Shown here: positions 5,965-9,490 of the stretch, piece by piece
Layout of the letters: each line of letters begins with the position of its first letter
Position numbering within the stretch: the stretch's first letter is position 1
From: JAIUZI01 sp041594355
GTDB lineage: Bacteria; Pseudomonadota; Alphaproteobacteria; Rhodobacterales; Rhodobacteraceae
Assembly (NCBI GenBank): GCA_041594355.1
Contig: JBFHMM010000157.1
Coordinates: 1 to 9,490, forward strand
Direction of reading: 5' to 3'
Length of the DNA: 9,490 bases
Translations under genes and position numbers: made by a program
Notes under the pieces: model-generated
Database searches by the model: none
The model's input: the letters and a program-made list of their open reading frames with translations, nothing else
What the model was told of the DNA's origin: nothing

Positions 5965-6995
5965 CCAAGATACTCCCGCGTATAGCGCGGACCGAGCGAG
6001 GTCAGGATCTCGTAGCCGATGGTGCCGGCGGCCTGGGCCAGATCGTCGACGCCCTGGTGGGGTCCGAGAATGGACAGGCTTTCGGGCACTTCGGCCAGAT
6101 CGGTGATGTCGACGGTGATCAGATCCATCGAGACCCGACCGACCACCGGGCAGCGGCGGTCGCCGTCGAACACCTGGGCGCGCGGCCCCATCGCCCGGAG
6201 CAGCCCGTCGGCATAGCCCGCCGCAACGGTGGCGATCCGCGAAGGCCGCTGGGCCGACCAGGTGTTGCCATAGCCCACGGTTTCGCCCACCGCGAGGTCC
6301 CGCGTCTGGATGACCGGCAGATCCAGCGCCACCACCGGCTGCGCCGCTTCGAAGGGCAGCCCGCCATAAAGCCCTACGCCGGGTCGCGTCAGATCGAAAT
6401 GGTATTCTGGCCCCAACAGGATGCCCCCGGTTGCGGAAAGCGATCTGGGCACATCAATATTGTTGGTCATCTCTCTGAAAACACGTAGTTGCTGCGCGTT
6501 CATCGGGTGGTCGCGCTCGTCCGCGCAAGCGAGGTGGGACATGATCAGCGCGGGCATCTGGCGCAGGGCGATGCCACGCAGCGCCGCCCATTCGTCGGGT
6601 TCCATCCCGAGCCGGTTCATGCCGCTGTCCAGCTGGATACCGAAGGACCGGTGCGGCAGCGCCTCGACCTGGCGCAGCATCTGGTCCACCGAATTCAGCA
6701 TCGGGGTCAGGTCGTGGTCGCGGATAAGCGGTGCGTCACCTTCCATATGGCCGGAAAACACATAGATCATCGGGCCGGGTCCCAGCGCCTGACGGACCTC
6801 GGCGCCTTCCTGGGCAAGGGCCACGAAGAAGCGGCGCGTGCCGGCCCGGGCCAGCGCCCTGGCGACGCGGTCGGTTCCCAGCCCGTAGCCGTCGGCCTTG
6901 ACGACCGCGGCGGTTTCGCATTGGGTCAGGGAATCCAGCGCCCGCCAGTTGCCGGCCAGCGCATCGAGATCAATTTTCAGGGTCGCAGCTGTCAT
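5961..6995 (-). CDS. alr: Alanine racemase, PLP-dependent
   Basis: Alanine racemase interconverts L- and D-alanine in the cytoplasm and supplies D-alanine for peptidoglycan precursors. The 344-residue product has the full fold. The N-terminal TIM-barrel carries the PLP-binding lysine, Lys33, in VVKADGYGLG. Later come QLDSGMNRLG (121-130) and SHLACAD (153-159), then TRPGVGLYGG from 203. The second catalytic residue is probably Tyr261 in AGYADG, and the C-terminal beta domain has GRVSMDLITVD from 286. It is slightly shorter than the common 360-380 residues but no motif is missing. The start ATG has only a weak GGGG stretch directly before it. It lies 48 bases beyond the likely true end of the NTF2-like gene (7 bases after the uncorrected frame's stop). 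It overlaps mlaE by four bases, which places a cell-wall gene in one transcript with a lipid transporter. Confidence 0.96.
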   Translation of the reverse strand: MTAATLKIDLDALAGNWRALDSLTQCETAAVVKADGYGLGTDRVARALARAGTRRFFVALAQEGAEVRQALGPGPMIYVFSGHMEGDAPLIRDHDLTPMLNSVDQMLRQVEALPHRSFGIQLDSGMNRLGMEPDEWAALRGIALRQMPALIMSHLACADERDHPMNAQQLRVFREMTNNIDVPRSLSATGGILLGPEYHFDLTRPGVGLYGGLPFEAAQPVVALDLPVIQTRDLAVGETVGYGNTWSAQRPSRIATVAAGYADGLLRAMGPRAQVFDGDRRCPVVGRVSMDLITVDITDLAEVPESLSILGPHQGVDDLAQAAGTIGYEILTSLGPRYTREYLG

Positions 6996-7002
6996 GCCCC
7001 GT

Positions 7003-7452
7003 TCATGACATGGCCGCGCCGGGCGTCAAGAGGGAAACCCGATTCACGCCCCCAGTTGATGGCCGAACCCCAACGGCCCGGCCCACGTGCCCACGGCTGC
7101 GAACTCGGCTTGTAGAAGATCGTCGAGCACCATGCGCGGCAGCGGGTCGCCGGGGACGGTCGGGCAGGCCGGTGCCGGTGGATTTGGCCCAGCTCCGGAA
7201 CAGGACCTGGTATTCGACGCGCCGGTGGCCGATGCTGCCGGTCTTGCCACCGGCCGGCACCTTGTAGGTCAGCGTGATGTCCTGTTGCAGCTTGATCCGG
7301 TCCCAGTAAGCGGCAAGTTCGCCCGGTCCGGTCTGCACCTGAAAAGGCGTGTTGTGATAGCGCCCGTCCGGCTGGACCTGCGCCGCGAACCCTTCCGAAA
7401 CCTGACCTTCCCGGACCCGTTTGCAGGCGGTCATGAAATCGTGAAGGCTCAT
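7003..7452 (-). CDS. Small NTF2/SnoaL-like protein, probably frameshifted
   Basis: The uninterrupted frame gives 149 residues. Residues 1-98 look like genuine protein and resemble an NTF2/SnoaL-like fold: an N-terminal helix, then DGRYHNTPF, GPGELAAYWDRIKLQQDITL, and a strand-rich part with YQVLFRSWAKSTGTG. The enzyme or binding role is unknown. After about residue 100 the composition turns Arg/Ser/Gly rich and codon third positions lose their G+C bias, as in an out-of-frame read. The next frame instead gives GDPLPRMVLDDLLQAEF and ends at 7044. Removing one C from the C4 run at 7152-7155 joins the two halves into about 135 residues. So the gene is either a pseudogene, carries a sequence error, or is recoded. 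The start has AGGAG ten bases upstream. It lies between dnaB and alr. The family call is tentative. Confidence 0.6.
   Translation of the reverse strand: MSLHDFMTACKRVREGQVSEGFAAQVQPDGRYHNTPFQVQTGPGELAAYWDRIKLQQDITLTYKVPAGGKTGSIGHRRVEYQVLFRSWAKSTGTGLPDRPRRPAAAHGARRSSTSRVRSRGHVGRAVGVRPSTGGVNRVSLLTPGAAMS
7044..7155 (-). other. Displaced C-terminal segment of the NTF2-like gene
   Basis: This stretch, read one base out of phase with the upstream part, encodes about 35 residues starting GDPLPRMVLDDLLQ and ending in a TGA at 7046-7044. Its codons end mostly in G or C, as in the neighbouring genes, whereas the frame continuous with the upstream part does not. The join falls in a run of four C residues (minus strand), where one extra base explains the shift. 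Confidence 0.6.
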
Positions 7453-7526
7453 TTCTCCCCGTCTCCTCTGCGATCCGTGTCGGCGGCAGGGTTGCGGGCG
7501 GGCGGAAATGGTCTACGCGCACGACA

Positions 7527-7556
7527 GCCGGATGCGGTATTGTCCCGTCATCCGGC
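7527..7556 (-). other. Stable hairpin downstream of dnaB
   Basis: GCCGGATG (7527-7534) pairs with CATCCGGC (7549-7556). The stem extends by CGG/CCG past a single bulged base, leaving a 7-base loop. It begins about 31 bases after the dnaB stop. No T-run follows on either strand, so it is not a standard terminator. It may protect the 3' end of dnaB mRNA or attenuate transcription into the next gene. Confidence 0.5.
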
Positions 7557-7587
7557 CGACTGCTCGAAATCTCGGTGGTGCCGGCGG

Positions 7588-9075
7588 TCAGTAGTCGTCG
7601 TGGCCGGCGGTCTGCCAGGATTTGGCGAGGTTGCCGAACCGGGTGAACTGCGCCTCGAAGCTGAGCTCGACCGTGCCGATGGGACCATGGCGCTGCTTGC
7701 CGATGATGACCTCGGCCTTGCCGTGCAGGCGCTCCATCTCTTCGATCCAGGTCGCCATGGCCTCGATATTCTCTTCGCCCGGTTTTTCACGTTCCTTGTA
7801 GTATTCGCCCCGGTAGACGAACATCACCACGTCGGCATCCTGTTCGATGGAGCCCGATTCCCTCAGGTCGGAGAGCTGCGGGCGCTTGTCGTCGCGGCTT
7901 TCGACCTGGCGTGACAGCTGCGACAGGGCGATGACGGGGATGTTGAGCTCTTTGGCGATGGCCTTGAGCCCCATCGAGATCTCGCCGATTTCCTGCACCC
8001 GGTTGTCCGAGGTGTCGCGTACCAGCTGCAGGTAGTCCACGATCAGCAGGTCCAGCCCGTGGGTCCGTTTCAGCCGCCGCGCGCGCGCGGACAGCTGGGC
8101 GATGGGAATGGCGGCGGTGTCGTCGATATAGAGCGGGCAGGATTCCAGCGTCTTGGCGGCCTCGACAAAGCGGCGGAACTCTGCTTCTGTCATGTCGCCC
8201 TGGCGGATCTTGTGGCTAGAGATTTCCGAGGCCTCGGCCAGGATCCGGCCGGCCAGCTGTTCGGCGCTCATCTCAAGCGAGTAGAAGCCGACGACGCCGC
8301 CCTCGATCGCGCCCTGGGTGCCATCGGGCAGGGTGCCGCGCTTGTAGGATTTGGCGACGTTGAAGGCGATGTTGGTGGCCAGCGAGGTTTTTCCCATCGA
8401 GGGGCGCCCGGCGAGGATCAGAAGGTCGGATTTGTGCAGCCCGCCCAGCTTGGCGTCTAGATCGTCCAGTTTCGTAGCGACGCCGGCCAGGCCGCCGTCG
8501 CGCTGATAGGCCGCGTTGGCAACATTGACTGCGTCCGTTACGGCGCTGAGAAAGCTTTGAAACCCGCCTTCGGTATTGCCCTGTTCGGAGAGCTTGTAGA
8601 GCGCCTGTTCGGCCTCGACGATCTGCTCCTTGGGTTCGCTTTCGACGTTGACGCGGCTGGCCTTGTCGGAAATCGTCTTGCCCAGGCCGATCAGTTCGCG
8701 CCGGATCGCCAGATCATAGATCATCTGCGCATAGTCGCGCACCGCGAAGGCGCTGATCGCGGCACCGGCGAGGCGGGCGAGGTAGGCCGGGCCGCCGAGT
8801 TCTTTCAACCCTTCGTCGTCTTCCATGAACGACTTGAGCGTGACCGGGCTGGCCAGCGCGTTCTTGGCGATACGCGCGGCGGCGATGTCATAGATGCGGG
8901 CGTGCACGGGGTCGTAGAAGTGCTGCGATCCGATGATGCTCGCAATGCGGTCGTAGACGTCGTTGTTGGTCAGAATGGCGCCCAGAAGCTGCTGTTCCGC
9001 TTCTACAGAATGCGGCAGGGTCTCGGCAGTCTGCGCATCGGCGCTGCTGCCATCGAATTTCGTAAGCTCGTTCAT
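7588..9075 (-). CDS. dnaB: Replicative DNA helicase DnaB
   Basis: DnaB is the hexameric 5'-3' helicase that unwinds DNA at the replication fork. The 495-residue product has the N-terminal DnaB domain (about 20-125, starting PHSVEAEQQLLGAIL), a linker, and the RecA-like motor. Visible motifs are Walker A GRPSMGKTS at 223-231, SLEMSAEQL at 266-274, Walker B LLIVDYLQL at 343-351, LSQLSRQVESRDDKRPQLSD from 384, and the C-terminal GKQRHGPIGTVEL with the likely arginine-finger region near 460-462. An insert of about 18 residues (243-260, SYKRGTLPDGTQGAIEGG) separates the Walker A helix from the next strand, as in other alphaproteobacterial DnaB proteins. I start at the ATG of MNELTKF, which has a purine-rich GGGGATGGA in front. 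The open frame continues 35 codons upstream, but that part crosses the candidate promoter and is not conserved in character. Confidence 0.97.
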   Translation of the reverse strand: MNELTKFDGSSADAQTAETLPHSVEAEQQLLGAILTNNDVYDRIASIIGSQHFYDPVHARIYDIAAARIAKNALASPVTLKSFMEDDEGLKELGGPAYLARLAGAAISAFAVRDYAQMIYDLAIRRELIGLGKTISDKASRVNVESEPKEQIVEAEQALYKLSEQGNTEGGFQSFLSAVTDAVNVANAAYQRDGGLAGVATKLDDLDAKLGGLHKSDLLILAGRPSMGKTSLATNIAFNVAKSYKRGTLPDGTQGAIEGGVVGFYSLEMSAEQLAGRILAEASEISSHKIRQGDMTEAEFRRFVEAAKTLESCPLYIDDTAAIPIAQLSARARRLKRTHGLDLLIVDYLQLVRDTSDNRVQEIGEISMGLKAIAKELNIPVIALSQLSRQVESRDDKRPQLSDLRESGSIEQDADVVMFVYRGEYYKEREKPGEENIEAMATWIEEMERLHGKAEVIIGKQRHGPIGTVELSFEAQFTRFGNLAKSWQTAGHDDY

Positions 9076-9132
9076 TCCATCCCCACTGCACCCCAGGCCC
9101 GGGTCATAGACGAGGCCCGGCGGGCAGCGCAA

Positions 9133-9161
9133 ATTGTATGTTCTTGTGGATAGCCTGTGAA
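9133..9161 (-). promoter_or_regulatory. Candidate sigma-70 promoter for dnaB
   Basis: On the minus strand TTCACA (9161-9156) and TACAAT (9138-9133) are separated by exactly 17 bases. The -10 hexamer is close to consensus. Transcription would start near 9126, about 50 bases before the dnaB ATG. It lies just downstream of the pyrE terminator, where a new promoter is needed. A weaker alternative, TTGACG with CAATAT 18 bases on, lies further upstream. Confidence 0.55.
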
Positions 9162-9164
9162 TAT
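9145..9164 (-). promoter_or_regulatory. Two tandem DnaA-box-like sites in the dnaB promoter
   Basis: On the minus strand, ATATTCACA (9164-9156) and CTATCCACA (9153-9145) each match the DnaA box consensus TTATNCACA at all but the first base. They point the same way with an 11-bp offset, about one helical turn. The first covers the putative -35 hexamer and the second lies in the spacer, so bound DnaA would be expected to affect dnaB transcription. Binding is inferred, not shown. Confidence 0.45.
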
Positions 9165-9171
9165 CCGCCGT

Positions 9172-9197
9172 CCGCCTCATATTGCGCCAAGAGGCGG
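9172..9197. repeat. Inverted repeat upstream of the dnaB promoter
   Basis: CCGCCTC (9172-9178) and GAGGCGG (9191-9197) are perfect 7-base arms around a 12-base spacer. They lie just upstream of the candidate dnaB promoter, between it and the pyrE terminator. This could be an operator; in such G+C-rich sequence chance is also possible. Confidence 0.35.
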
Positions 9198-9242
9198 GCG
9201 CGCGTCAACATCTTGTGTGTTTCCCAAAGCGCTGGCAGATCG

Positions 9243-9280
9243 AAAACCGCAATTTTTTGCCGGCCGTAATAATTGCGGTT
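9243..9280 (-). terminator. Intrinsic terminator of pyrE
   Basis: A perfect 10-bp stem, AACCGCAATT (9245-9254) with AATTGCGGTT (9271-9280), closes a 16-base loop that holds GCCGGC. On the minus strand the second arm ends in TTTT (9246-9243). The stem begins within the pyrE stop codon. The short T-run makes it a modest but plausible Rho-independent terminator that separates pyrE from dnaB. Confidence 0.65.
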
Positions 9281-9490
9281 CAGCTGCCCGCCCGGGCGTC
9301 TTGCCATGCCCGCGGCGCGTTCAGAAATGATTCCACCTCGGTCAGCGTCGCTTCGGAGAAGGCGCCGGACACCTTGGCCTCGGCCAGCACGTCCCACCAG
9401 GTGCAGAGGTGATGCAGCGAGACGCCGTGATCACCCAGCCGTTTTTCGGTGCCGGGGAAAATGCCGTAATAGAAGATGACGGCCGTATGC
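9280..9490 (-). CDS. pyrE: Orotate phosphoribosyltransferase, C-terminal part
   Basis: Only the last 69 residues and the TGA stop (9282-9280) are in the window; the start lies beyond the right edge. PyrE joins orotate and PRPP to make orotidine 5'-phosphate, the fifth step of de novo pyrimidine synthesis. The catalytic PRPP-binding loop is not in this piece. The identification rests on the C-terminal sequence: AVIFYYGIFPGTEKRLGD, then GVSLHHLCTWWDVLAEAK, and a final helix SEVESFLNAPRAWQDAR-like stretch (here beginning TEVESFLNAPRAW). This matches the longer PyrE type seen in Rhodobacterales and relatives. The cut N-terminus means this piece says nothing about its own promoter. A hairpin terminator starts in the stop codon, so dnaB downstream probably has its own promoter. 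Confidence 0.87.
   Translation of the reverse strand, partial: HTAVIFYYGIFPGTEKRLGDHGVSLHHLCTWWDVLAEAKVSGAFSEATLTEVESFLNAPRAWQDARAGS

Noticed and set aside
7003..7151. Arg/Ser-rich C-terminal tail of the uninterrupted NTF2-like frame as a real domain
   Set aside because: Codon third positions and composition fit an out-of-frame read, and the adjacent frame gives a better continuation.
9076..9180. 35-codon N-terminal extension of dnaB
   Set aside because: It crosses the best promoter candidate and encodes residues unlike DnaB N-termini; the ATG at 9075 has a purine-rich leader.
1..9490. Defence system, mobile element, CRISPR array or toxin-antitoxin pair
   Set aside because: No transposase, integrase, regular spaced repeats, or small paired genes of that type are visible; the gene content is core replication, repair and envelope functions.

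Overview
The window is a stretch of high-G+C chromosome from an alphaproteobacterium, most likely a member of the Rhodobacteraceae (Roseobacter group). This rests on the protein sequences, for example the C-terminal end of PyrE and the alphaproteobacterial-type DnaB, and on the gene order pyrE, dnaB, alr, ABC permease and ATPase, radA, cvpA. No phylogeny was computed. Every gene I support lies on the minus strand, so transcription runs from position 9490 towards position 1. The many long plus-strand frames are G+C-driven shadows.

In transcription order: the 3' end of pyrE (pyrimidine synthesis) ends at a hairpin terminator. A promoter region with two DnaA-box-like sites then precedes dnaB (replicative helicase). 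Next come a small NTF2/SnoaL-like gene that appears frameshifted, alr (alanine racemase, D-alanine for peptidoglycan), and an MlaE-type permease with its MlaF-type ATPase (envelope lipid transport). The alr/mlaE and mlaE/mlaF pairs both overlap by ATGA, which indicates a tightly coupled unit. An A+T-rich intergenic island with two 21-bp palindromes separates mlaF from a small PqiA-like four-helix membrane protein. A second cluster follows: a membrane-anchored coiled-coil protein of unknown function, radA (branch migration in recombination) and cvpA (inner membrane protein). A strong intrinsic terminator ends this cluster, and an exported cysteine-containing protein of unknown function starts right at its U-tract and runs off the window.

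Most of the window is ordinary core genome for replication, repair and envelope functions. I see no CRISPR array, insertion sequence, prophage, toxin-antitoxin pair or recognisable defence system. The points worth a second look are: the terminator whose 3' arm also carries the Shine-Dalgarno sequence of the next gene; the reading-frame switch at a C4 run in the NTF2-like gene; the paired DnaA-box-like sites one helical turn apart upstream of dnaB; the twin palindromes in front of the PqiA-like gene; and the association of a single-domain PqiA-like protein with an MlaFE pair that lacks a neighbouring MCE protein.
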